DNA from: Gimesia algae
GTDB taxonomy: Bacteria; Planctomycetota; Planctomycetia; Planctomycetales; Planctomycetaceae
Assembly: GCF_007746795.1 (NCBI RefSeq)
Contig: NZ_CP036343.1
Span: 854,480 to 918,479 of the forward strand
Length of the DNA stretch: 64,000 bases
Direction of reading: 5' to 3'
Numbering within the stretch: position 1 is the stretch's first letter; every line of letters begins with the position of its first letter. The notes beneath the pieces are model-generated. The model saw only the letters and a program-made list of their open reading frames with translations, was not told where the DNA came from and ran no database searches. The position numbers and the translations under genes are program-made. Shown here in pieces: positions 55,199-62,889 of this stretch.

Positions 55199-56107
55199 AT
55201 GAAAGAATCATCTATGAAATCCCAATTTTCTTTTTTTCGTATTTTTTTCATCTCCTTTATCGGACTGCATTTATGTCAACCGGCCTTTGAAGCATCTGCC
55301 TCCACAAATCCTGCAGGGAAATCTGAGTGGTCAGGCAGACAGGATACCTGGCATGGATTTCAGCGAAACCATTTTCAGATTGAGGGCCGCAAATGTTATG
55401 TGGTGATTCCCGAGAAGGTCGCGCCTGGTAAACCCTGGGTCTGGCGAGCCCGGTTTCCCGACTTCCATTATGAAATGGATGTCGAACTGCTCAAGCAGGG
55501 ATTTCATATCGCCTACCTCGATGTCGCCGACCTGTTCGGATCCCCCCAGGCAATTTCATACGGAAACAAATTCTATGACGACCTGACGAAACAACACGGA
55601 TTTCAGACTAAGGTTGCTTTGGAAGGAGTGAGTCGTGGCGGGTTGTTTATTTATAACTGGGCGCTCGCAAATCCGGAAAAGGTCAGTTGTATCTACGCAG
55701 ATACTCCTGTCTGCGATTTCAAAAGCTGGCCGGGCGGCAAAGGCACCAGTGCTGGCTCCGAATCTCGCTGGCAGGCTTGTCTGAAAGCCTATGGAATCAC
55801 TGAAGCCGAAGCCCTTAACTATAAACTTAATCCGGTTGATCGCATTCAGATCATCGCCGAAGCCAGAATTCCGGTACTGCACATCATTTCGGAAAATGAC
55901 CAGGTTGTTCCGCCCGCCGAAAACACGCGTTTGATGTTCAGCCGAATTCCGGAACAGTTTCGGAAGGATAATTTCAAAATCATTTCGGTAAAAACTGGGA
56001 CTGAAAAATCAAAAGGGCACCACTTTACGCATCCACATCCCGAGCAGGTCGTAACCTTTATCAGACAAAATACGCTGCAAAAAGACGCAAACCAGCGTCC
56101 CAACTAA
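55199..56107 (+). CDS. Secreted alpha/beta hydrolase
   Basis: A 302-residue exported hydrolase. A hydrophobic segment (FFRIFFISFIGLHLCQ) serves as signal. The nucleophile elbow LEGVSRGGLF puts Ser145, the acid is in HIISENDQVVPP and the likely His in KSKGHHFTHP. It resembles the planctomycete secreted esterase or prolyl-oligopeptidase-like group. The substrate is unknown. A second ATG at 55214 is the alternative start; neither has a strong ribosome site. The gene stands alone, 129 bp before the Cys-rich protein gene. Confidence 0.75.
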   Translation: MKESSMKSQFSFFRIFFISFIGLHLCQPAFEASASTNPAGKSEWSGRQDTWHGFQRNHFQIEGRKCYVVIPEKVAPGKPWVWRARFPDFHYEMDVELLKQGFHIAYLDVADLFGSPQAISYGNKFYDDLTKQHGFQTKVALEGVSRGGLFIYNWALANPEKVSCIYADTPVCDFKSWPGGKGTSAGSESRWQACLKAYGITEAEALNYKLNPVDRIQIIAEARIPVLHIISENDQVVPPAENTRLMFSRIPEQFRKDNFKIISVKTGTEKSKGHHFTHPHPEQVVTFIRQNTLQKDANQRPN

Positions 56108-56236
56108 TTTAGCAGGATCATTCAAAAAACCGAATTGCATACTTTTCTTTCCCCTCTGGATCGGAAACAATAGATGGGAGCAAGGAAGCCGGATCAACAG
56201 AAGCAAAACAGATACTTACTGAATTGAGTTACCCCC

Positions 56237-56749
56237 GTGTCTTCCCACCGCGTATCCTTACAGACTGGCATAAAACGTACCAGACAGTTCGTTGGGTTCC
56301 AGCGTGCTGCCAGCGTTACTTTGTTCTGTCTCCTGTATCTGATCACTAATACGGGAATGCTGCCCGGGTTACAACAGGGCAAAGGTTGCTGCTGTGCAGA
56401 GCAGAAAAAATCCAGTAATGACTGCTGTTGCATCAACAAAACCTCCTCCAGCGATTCCCAATCTGAGGGTTCCTGTTGTACGACCAGAAGACACAAATCC
56501 GGCAGTTGCTGTGAGGTGAAAAAGAAAACAACACCCAGGACTCAGCGGGAGTCGAATCTCCTGCAACTTTCACGATCCTGTGGATGTGGTGATTCCTCCG
56601 ATCATGCGCTTTGCGTCGCCTTCCCCCGAAACGTAAATTCTGGACCCGCACTTTTGAACTCAAGTGACTTACAGGCCATTTTGACGTTCATTGATGTTCC
56701 CGCTGTTTCGATGGCATTCACGCCAGATACCCCACCTCCCCGCGTCTGA
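56237..56749 (+). CDS. Cys-rich small exported protein
   Basis: A 170-residue protein with one N-terminal hydrophobic helix (ASVTLFCLLYLITNTGMLPG). The following 70 residues have 13 Cys in clusters: CCC at 51-53, CCC at 63-65, CC at 80-81, CC at 91-92, CGC at 115-117 and C126, spaced by short Ser/Lys/Thr-rich linkers. Such clusters suggest binding of a metal such as copper, zinc or an iron-sulphur group; which is unknown. Codon use is planctomycete-like. Start is a GTG with a weak ribosome site. The C-terminus is Pro-rich (TPPPRV). Function is not recognised. Confidence 0.55.
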   Translation: MSSHRVSLQTGIKRTRQFVGFQRAASVTLFCLLYLITNTGMLPGLQQGKGCCCAEQKKSSNDCCCINKTSSSDSQSEGSCCTTRRHKSGSCCEVKKKTTPRTQRESNLLQLSRSCGCGDSSDHALCVAFPRNVNSGPALLNSSDLQAILTFIDVPAVSMAFTPDTPPPRV

Positions 56750-56895
56750 ACGCTTCCCACTTCTTTAGCAAGTCTGCAGATCGAAGTCGATTTTCATTAA
56801 TCCGGAATCGACGTGTCTGCAAACTGTCTCGTCCAGACTACTGGTGCCGCCCGAATTTCCCGGCCACCACACTGTAACAGAACAGGTATCCTGAA

Positions 56896-57867
56896 ATGAA
56901 ACAAAAAACACCCCTCTCTCGTCGCGCGCCTCATGGCTTCACCCTGATCGAACTCCTGGTTGTGATTGCGATTATTGCGATCCTGATCGCTCTTCTGCTC
57001 CCCGCTGTCCAGCAGGCCCGCGAAGCAGCCAGGCGCTCCACCTGCAAAAACAGCCTGAAACAAATCGGGCTTGCACTACATAATTATCACAATGCGCACG
57101 GAGCCTATGCCCCTGGCTATATCTCCAGAAATATCACGAGTAGCGTCAACAGCACTACTGAGACCGGCACTGGTTTCGCCTGGGGAGTGATGTTGCTCCC
57201 GTTCCTGGATCAGTCTCCACTTTATAATCAACTCAACCTCAATCTGGACTGCACCGTCAGTCCGAATATTGGTCTCGCTGACTCTGCAATCCCCATCTTT
57301 CGCTGCCCCAGTGACACCAATCAAGGTGTCTTCTCAGTCAGCGACGGATCAAACACCTATCGGGTTGCGTCAGCCAATTATGTTGGCATTTATGGCTATG
57401 GCAGCCTGACTGAAAAGCCGGGGGCTCCGATGGGAAAAGGAATTCTCTACCGAAACAGCAATACACGCATTCGGGATATTACCGATGGTACTTCGAATAC
57501 GATTGTTGTTGGTGAGCGTTCTCATCAGCACCAGTTTGCCAGCGCCGGCACAACCGTCGAAGCCGATTCAACATGGTATGCAGCCATTCCGAGTGCCACG
57601 CGTCCCGCTGGAATGATGAGTATGACAGAAGGACCAGCGTCCCTGATTCTGGGGCATGTCGGACAGCCGGCCATGATGAGCATGTCGGAAATGCACCACC
57701 CACCCAACACGACCAACCATATTGCTAACTTCTCGAGTAAGCACGAGGGGGGAGCTCATTTCCTGCTGGGAGACGGAGCAGTCCGGTTTCTGAGCGAGAA
57801 CATGAACTACGACACCTTCCGGTATCTGGGAACCATCAATGACGGAAACGTCATTGGCGAGTTTTAG
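56896..57867 (+). CDS. DUF1559 prepilin-like protein
   Basis: A 323-residue protein with the planctomycete DUF1559 pattern. It starts with a prepilin-type cleavage motif (HGFTLIELLVVIAIIAILIA, Gly-Phe junction, Glu at position 5 after the cut), then the segment QQAREAARRSTCKNSLKQIGLALHNYH. The C-terminal motif is H-x9-D-G (HEGGAHFLLGDG). These proteins are numerous in planctomycetes and may form pseudopilin-like surface or secretion structures; the role is unknown. ATG at 56896. Confidence 0.9.
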   Translation: MKQKTPLSRRAPHGFTLIELLVVIAIIAILIALLLPAVQQAREAARRSTCKNSLKQIGLALHNYHNAHGAYAPGYISRNITSSVNSTTETGTGFAWGVMLLPFLDQSPLYNQLNLNLDCTVSPNIGLADSAIPIFRCPSDTNQGVFSVSDGSNTYRVASANYVGIYGYGSLTEKPGAPMGKGILYRNSNTRIRDITDGTSNTIVVGERSHQHQFASAGTTVEADSTWYAAIPSATRPAGMMSMTEGPASLILGHVGQPAMMSMSEMHHPPNTTNHIANFSSKHEGGAHFLLGDGAVRFLSENMNYDTFRYLGTINDGNVIGEF

Positions 57868-57905
57868 GACAGCCCGAAATCTCTGATGAAACGATCTGAA
57901 AACTG

Positions 57906-57940
57906 CCCCGCACTGACCTGTCAGTTGCGGGGTGGTTTCT
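57906..57940 (+). terminator. Rho-independent terminator after the DUF1559 gene
   Basis: Stem CCCCGCA (57906-57912) with TGCGGGG (57926-57932), extended by CTGA / TCAG with a bulge, followed by the short T-rich stretch TGGTTTCTT. It lies 39 bp after the stop at 57867. Confidence 0.6.
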
Positions 57941-58129
57941 TAACAGGGCCTGCATGAACCACTTATCACATTCCAGGCTCCCGGTCTTGCAGGAGATACA
58001 GTACCATCGCCGGAGCCAATTCACCGGGTAGTCCCTGCGCATGACCAGGACATTCCCAGCCCTTCAAACCGGTCGAAACCAGAGCCGCGTCCCTGCTGCG
58101 GAACCCAAAAGCCTGCCAGCAGTTGCCAC

Positions 58130-58167
58130 TTCGACCTCTGGGTCGAAAAACTGTTTTTCGATTTTTG
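58130..58167 (+). promoter_or_regulatory. Two mutually exclusive hairpins upstream of speD
   Basis: TTCGACC (58130-58136) pairs with GGTCGAA (58141-58147). TCGAAAAA (58143-58150) pairs with TTTTTCGA (58154-58161), followed by TTTTTG. They share TCGAA (58143-58147), so only one can form at a time. The second, with its T-run, resembles a weak terminator. Confidence 0.4.
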
Positions 58168-58198
58168 TAAATTCCGCGCAATTTCGTCAGTTTATTTC

Positions 58199-58227
58199 TT
58201 GTATTTTATTCCTCAATGACATAATAA
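58199..58227 (+). promoter_or_regulatory. Candidate promoter of speD
   Basis: TTGTAT (58199-58204) and TAATAA (58222-58227) with 17-bp spacing. The transcript would start near 58234, giving a leader of about 110 bases that contains two hairpins. Confidence 0.4.
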
Positions 58228-58264
58228 TCTCGCACTTTAAAAATTGCGTACCGATATAGGCATT

Positions 58265-58279
58265 ACGATTCGAAATCGT
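58265..58279 (+). promoter_or_regulatory. Leader hairpin 1 of speD
   Basis: Perfect 6-base arms ACGATT and AATCGT with a CGA loop. Located in the predicted speD leader; role not known. Confidence 0.35.
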
Positions 58280-58303
58280 CTCGAACATTTCATCAAAATC
58301 GGA

Positions 58304-58322
58304 TGCCTGTTTTTTTCAGGCA
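58304..58322 (+). promoter_or_regulatory. Leader hairpin 2 of speD with T7 loop
   Basis: Arms TGCCTG (58304-58309) and CAGGCA (58317-58322) around a loop of seven Ts. It sits 8 bases before the ribosome site GGAGGG (58331-58336), so it could modulate translation. Confidence 0.4.
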
Positions 58323-58344
58323 CCTCTAGTGGAGGGTTTATGAG

Positions 58345-58764
58345 TTGCATAAAGGAAGACATCTTCTCATTGATTGTCGTAATGTCTCGCGGGACATTTG
58401 TCTAAACGACCAACTGGTTCTTGAAGCCATGGCGCGTGGTGCTACCCGCGCTGGTGCAACTGTGATTTCACAGGTTAGATATCACTTCGGTCATAATTCA
58501 GCACCGGGCTTCACCGCTATGTGCCTTCTCGATGAAAGCCACTGCTCAGCACACTGCTACGCCGACCTCGGCTTAATCGCTCTGGACGTCTTCACCTGTG
58601 GCGACACCGACCCGAATGACGTATTACGTTATATTCGGGAAGAAATCGACCTCGGTGATGTCAGCATTCTGGAGATGCCCCGCTTCCCCATCCCGAATGG
58701 GAAACCTGCCTTACAGGAAGCGGCCAGCTACCCTTGCGAAGCTGATCAGGTCGTCGCTCTATAA
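58345..58764 (+). CDS. speD: S-adenosylmethionine decarboxylase proenzyme
   Basis: A 139-residue bacterial-type AdoMet decarboxylase that makes decarboxylated AdoMet, the aminopropyl donor for spermidine. Residues known in the Thermotoga enzyme (S63, H68, C83, recalled) are matched at S65, H70 and C85: LDESHCSAH and FTCG. The serine becomes the pyruvoyl cofactor after self-cleavage at E64-S65. The start GRHLLID suits the family, which begins at the TTG at 58345 with GGAGGG 8 bases upstream. An ATG at 58340 in another frame opens an overlapping 21-codon frame. It lies 218 bp before the DHS-like gene. Confidence 0.92.
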   Translation: MHKGRHLLIDCRNVSRDICLNDQLVLEAMARGATRAGATVISQVRYHFGHNSAPGFTAMCLLDESHCSAHCYADLGLIALDVFTCGDTDPNDVLRYIREEIDLGDVSILEMPRFPIPNGKPALQEAASYPCEADQVVAL

Positions 58765-58982
58765 ATTCTCAACATTTCCAGACTCTACCAGGAAACCATC
58801 AGAACTCCCTACAGTTCTCACTCGTGACGTGGTAGATTAAATCTGTTGTTGAATTCTTGTCATAAAAACCGCATTCAGGCAAGTGTGCTCCGATGACGTT
58901 TACAGTCAACGAGCGCACTTGCCATGCGTGATGACGGGGAGAGTGCGTCCATTCTTTTGAGTACTATCAGGATAAGCAGAAC

Positions 58983-60071
58983 ATGAGTGGAGAACGAGAG
59001 TTCCACGACGGCCGCGGCGATGGTTTAAAACCTCTGAAAAGCCTGGACCTGTCCAAAGTCAATTCCTTTCCCGAACTCTTACAGGCGATGTCCGAGACAG
59101 CCTTCTCAGGCAGAAAACTGGGTGTTGCCTACGATATCCTGCTTGAAATGTCTCAGGATGCGGACTGCAAAGTCGTCCTGACACTTTCCGGTGCCATGAC
59201 CGTGGCCAAACAGGGAAGCATCATCTGTGACATGATTGACCGGGGGCTGGTCCACGCCGTTGTGGCCACAGGAGCTCTGATCGCGCATGGCTTAACCGAA
59301 TCGATCGGCCTGGTACATTACCAGTACAATCCCAACGACTCTGATGAAACCCTCTATAAAAAGGGTTATAATCGCATCTACGATACACTCGAAATGGAAT
59401 CGAATCTGAATAACGTCGAACGGCTGGTCCGCTCCGTCCTCAGAGACTCCCAGCCGGAAGATGGCACCTGGTCCTCGGCCCGCCTCTGCCGGGCTTTAGG
59501 TCAGCGTTTATCCGAACTCGACGACGGACGTGGCATTCTCAGAAGTGCCTACGAACAAAACGTACCGGTATTTATTCCTGCTTTCACCGACAGTGAAATC
59601 GGACTCGATGTCTCCACCTGGGCCATGTCAGAATTCATCGCGCAATCCGGCAAATCGCTGGAAGAACTCGATCAGGATGAGATTTTGAAGGTCCTGCCCC
59701 GTTTCAATCCGTTTATTGATTTGCAGGAATATGCCCGACTGATGCGCGATGTCATGACACTCGGCATCTTCACAATCGGCGGTGGCGTCCCCCGTAACTG
59801 GGCACAACAGGTGGCCCCGTATTATGAAATCGCCAACTTTCGTCTGGGCACAGAGTGGAAAGAACCCCGCTTCAAGTACGGCGTCCGCATCTGTCCTGAG
59901 CCGGTTCACTGGGGTGGTCTCTCCGGCTGTACTTATTCGGAAGGGGTCAGCTGGGGCAAGTTTGTCTCTCCGCAGGATGGAGGGCTGTTCGCCGAAGTCT
60001 ACGCCGACGCGACCGTTGTCCTGCCGCTGCTGATGAAAGCGGTCTTCGACAAAATGGATGAAAACGCCTGA
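58983..60071 (+). CDS. Deoxyhypusine synthase-like enzyme (possible homospermidine synthase)
   Basis: A 362-residue protein of the deoxyhypusine synthase family. The catalytic Lys is present as K326 in SWGK (human K329, in VSWGK), with YADATVVLPLL after it. The NAD-binding and substrate segments LTLSGAMTVAKQG and ATGALIAHGLTE are conserved. The eukaryotic segment GGGxxKHHI is GGGVPRNWA here, so the catalytic histidine of true DHS is absent. Bacteria lack hypusinated eIF5A, and DHS homologues in bacteria are reported to make homospermidine (recalled). Location after speD supports a polyamine role. Confidence 0.8.
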   Translation: MSGEREFHDGRGDGLKPLKSLDLSKVNSFPELLQAMSETAFSGRKLGVAYDILLEMSQDADCKVVLTLSGAMTVAKQGSIICDMIDRGLVHAVVATGALIAHGLTESIGLVHYQYNPNDSDETLYKKGYNRIYDTLEMESNLNNVERLVRSVLRDSQPEDGTWSSARLCRALGQRLSELDDGRGILRSAYEQNVPVFIPAFTDSEIGLDVSTWAMSEFIAQSGKSLEELDQDEILKVLPRFNPFIDLQEYARLMRDVMTLGIFTIGGGVPRNWAQQVAPYYEIANFRLGTEWKEPRFKYGVRICPEPVHWGGLSGCTYSEGVSWGKFVSPQDGGLFAEVYADATVVLPLLMKAVFDKMDENA

Positions 60072-60091
60072 CTGCGGGGCACAGTCCTTGC

Positions 60092-61351
60092 TCAATCAGG
60101 GGCAGGGGATGAGCGCGGGTCTTGTTCCAGGTATCGGGCGATTCCCCGGCCCAGCTGCTGGCCCACGGTCCTATAACCCGCAGGGGTGCTGTGTGGTGTG
60201 TTCCAGCAGGTCTCCAGCGTAATCCCCACGACATATTCGCGCGTCACACTCCGCACCCAGTTACTGGAAATCTCTTTCCAGCGTTTGTCATATTTAGGAC
60301 CGGTCGAAGGTGTGCTTTGATCCAGCTTGAATGGCTCCTGCATCTCCTGACGGCAGACTGCGATAAACGCATCTTGCAGAGCCTTTCGACGCTGCGTATC
60401 GAGCTCCGGAGGGGCAATATAAAAGTAAGGCTGCTTCGAGTTCGCACCTGGATTGTGCAGGTCCACAAATAATACCAGCCGCTCACTTTCATCAAGTGCC
60501 TTCAGAGACTTCATCGCAGACTGGACTGCATTCCAGCGCGGATGCTCCGACCAGTCCCGGTTATGGTCATGTGGCACCTGATTTTTACCGCCGTTACCTG
60601 TCGCCACGTTATCAATGTCCATGATCGGCACATAGTAGATATCCGCCTTTTCCCTGAGAGCAATAGCCTGCGGATGATCGCTGACGGCCCACTCAATAAA
60701 GCCGCGGCCCACCCAGCTGCCTCCGGACTCCCAGGCATGCTGCCGCGCCTGCACCCAGATGACCATTCGCGATTCGTCTTTCTCACCGACCGGCGAAACG
60801 ACTAAGGCGGGTACACTCCGGCCGGCCCGGGTCTTACACAGCTCAAAAGCCGTCACATTCGCATGCTTCTGACTCAGCGTTTTGACTGATTCTTCCGCGT
60901 CAGCGGGAACAAAGGGAGGCCCCCAGGCAAACCAGACGACCTTCGCTTCTGGTTTCACGTTCCACACACAGGTCTCTCCCTGTTTTTTGCCCGGTCCTGT
61001 TTGAGACCAGAGACGCTGATCGGAACTGAATGCCGCTTGCTCAGGCAGCGCCCACGCTGCGGACAACTTCAGTCCGTTCGCCTGCTTCATCTGACTGGCA
61101 TCGACCGTCACTGTGAGTTCTTCCCCTAGTGTAATCCCCGTCACCTGAAAGTACCACCAGCAAGGCCACCCAAATTGCGGATCACCGGCGGGACGAACCA
61201 GAATCGTGCGCTGATTCTGGTCGATTTTCACCACTTCGGCAGAACCTCCCGGAAAATCAGAGGAGACCACCAGATCCTCAGCCGCGGCTTGAGAAACGAT
61301 AAGAAACGTCGACAATACCCACAACATGATCAAGCAGTGCAGTCTCGACAT
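60092..61351 (-). CDS. M14-family zinc carboxypeptidase-like protein, exported
   Basis: A 419-residue exported peptidase. A signal peptide (LIMLWVLSTFLIVSQAAA) is followed by an N-terminal beta-sandwich domain (about 27-165) and the M14 catalytic domain. Zinc ligands are H205 and E208 in HAWE and H299 in VDLHN; the catalytic Glu is E380 in ITLET. The layout with an N-terminal domain resembles cytosolic-carboxypeptidase-like M14 peptidases found in many bacteria. The substrate is unknown. ATG at 61351 has GGGAGAAACG just upstream. It is convergent with the DHS-like gene, separated by 20 bp. Confidence 0.85.
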   Translation of the reverse strand: MSRLHCLIMLWVLSTFLIVSQAAAEDLVVSSDFPGGSAEVVKIDQNQRTILVRPAGDPQFGWPCWWYFQVTGITLGEELTVTVDASQMKQANGLKLSAAWALPEQAAFSSDQRLWSQTGPGKKQGETCVWNVKPEAKVVWFAWGPPFVPADAEESVKTLSQKHANVTAFELCKTRAGRSVPALVVSPVGEKDESRMVIWVQARQHAWESGGSWVGRGFIEWAVSDHPQAIALREKADIYYVPIMDIDNVATGNGGKNQVPHDHNRDWSEHPRWNAVQSAMKSLKALDESERLVLFVDLHNPGANSKQPYFYIAPPELDTQRRKALQDAFIAVCRQEMQEPFKLDQSTPSTGPKYDKRWKEISSNWVRSVTREYVVGITLETCWNTPHSTPAGYRTVGQQLGRGIARYLEQDPRSSPAPD

Positions 61352-61369
61352 CGTTTCTCCCTGTTTGGA

Positions 61370-62824
61370 TTATTTTAAGATGCCCTCGGCAACTTTACCC
61401 TGTCCTGGTTCTACCAGAGCCACCGGCTGAGCATTATGTTCGAAATGTAACTCATCCGCCTTCAGACCAAACTGATGCAGTAATGTTGCATGAAAATCAT
61501 GCTGAGTGACAACATCTTTCACAGCCCGGTGACCAAAATCATCTGTGGCGCCATGAATGTGCCCCTCTTTAACACCACCACCGGCCATCCAGATACTGAA
61601 GCCTTCGGTATTGTGATCGCGACCTGGTTTTTTGCCCGCCCCTCGGTCCTGAACAACAGGCAAACGCCCCATTTCGCCGCCCCATTGTACCATCGTCGAA
61701 TCCAGTAAACCACGCTGTTTCAGGTCAGTCACCAGGGCCGCACACGGTTTATCGCAGGTTTTACAACGGGATTCCAGCGCCGCAAAAATGTTCTCATGCA
61801 TGTCCCAGGCGTAATTCCAGATCTGCACAAATCGCACGCCGCGCTCCACGAATCGACGGGCCAGCATACAGGCATCCGCGAACTCTTTGGTCACCGGATC
61901 ATCGGCTCCATACATCTGGTGGGTTGCTTCTGTCTCTTTCGTCAGGTCCAGCGCTTCGGTCGCCGCGGTCTGCATCCGGGCCGCCAGTTCGTAACTGGCA
62001 ATCCGAGCCGACAGATCATCTTCTCCCGGATGACGTTCCAGATGAATCTGATTTAACTCTTTTAACAGATCCAGCTGATTACTCTGCGGCTTTCCTCTGA
62101 GTTGTGAAATCGGGTTCAAATTTGCAATCCGTGGTTCCGATTTACTGACAACAGTCCCCTGAAATATTGAAGGTAACTGACGGCTATCCCAGTAAGGAGA
62201 ACCGACCGGATTGCGGGGAATTGTAATCGCGACAAAGGCCGGAAGATTCTGAGTTTCGGCGCCAAGACCATAGGTCACCCAACTCCCCAGTGAAGGCCAG
62301 CCTTCGCGTCCGCGTCCCGTCGTCATCGCCCGCATCCCGGCCACATGATTCCGTATGTTGGGCAACTGCATGGAACGAATCAGCGTCACATCATCGACAA
62401 TCTCACCGAAGTGAGGCAGCAGAGCCGTATTGATTTCCATCCCCGATTCGCCACACTTCTGAAACGTGTCAGGAGATGGCATGATGATAGACGTCGCCTG
62501 ACCGGCATTGTCGTATTTAATACCATCGCCGGGAAACCGTTTGCCCGCATATTCATCCAGCAGCGGCTTGCGGTCAAACAGATCCAGGTGACTGGGACCG
62601 CCGCCACAGAAAATCGAAATCATTGATTTCGCCCGGGCCGGATGACTCGTTTTTTTCGGTGTCAGATCGTACCTTATTTCTTCCAACGCAGGCTTTTCAG
62701 GTGCCGCCAGCAACTGGTCGTCTTTTAACAACGTCGCCAATGCCAGCGAAGAAACACCAAAGGCACTTTGCGCCAGAAAATGACGACGGGAACCGTTTGA
62801 ATAATCATGACTGTTCTGAAACAC
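61370..62824 (-). CDS. DUF1501 exported protein, second copy
   Basis: A 484-residue DUF1501 protein. It starts with SRRHFLAQSAFGVSSLALA, a Tat-like signal. Family segments are [34 protein letters not shown] and DDFGHRAVKDVVTQHD, with the Asp and His positions shared with the copy at 39866. Start is a GTG with GGGAG six bases upstream. It is 65 bp downstream of the DUF1553 gene and 18 bp upstream of the M14 gene, so the three may be one transcript. Confidence 0.9.
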   Translation of the reverse strand: MFQNSHDYSNGSRRHFLAQSAFGVSSLALATLLKDDQLLAAPEKPALEEIRYDLTPKKTSHPARAKSMISIFCGGGPSHLDLFDRKPLLDEYAGKRFPGDGIKYDNAGQATSIIMPSPDTFQKCGESGMEINTALLPHFGEIVDDVTLIRSMQLPNIRNHVAGMRAMTTGRGREGWPSLGSWVTYGLGAETQNLPAFVAITIPRNPVGSPYWDSRQLPSIFQGTVVSKSEPRIANLNPISQLRGKPQSNQLDLLKELNQIHLERHPGEDDLSARIASYELAARMQTAATEALDLTKETEATHQMYGADDPVTKEFADACMLARRFVERGVRFVQIWNYAWDMHENIFAALESRCKTCDKPCAALVTDLKQRGLLDSTMVQWGGEMGRLPVVQDRGAGKKPGRDHNTEGFSIWMAGGGVKEGHIHGATDDFGHRAVKDVVTQHDFHATLLHQFGLKADELHFEHNAQPVALVEPGQGKVAEGILK

Positions 62825-62889
62825 AATGCACTCCCTTCGGAGAGGTTATCAATCTACAGACATCTGACTGACGTCTGATTGCAAACCGT

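Larger units (their letters stand above)
57941..58344. other. Intergenic region and leader of speD
   Basis: About 400 bp. The first 190 bp are GC-rich; a minus-strand open frame of 71 codons (57966-58181) is there with no family signal. From 58123 the sequence becomes AT-rich. It contains two overlapping inverted repeats (58130-58161), a promoter-like pair (58199-58227) and two hairpins (58265-58279 and 58304-58322) just before the speD ribosome site GGAGGG. See the individual features and findings. Confidence 0.5.

Noticed and set aside
58340-58405. The 21-codon ATG-started frame as the true start of speD
   Set aside because: It is in a different reading frame and does not give the SpeD sequence; it is kept only as a possible regulatory overlap.
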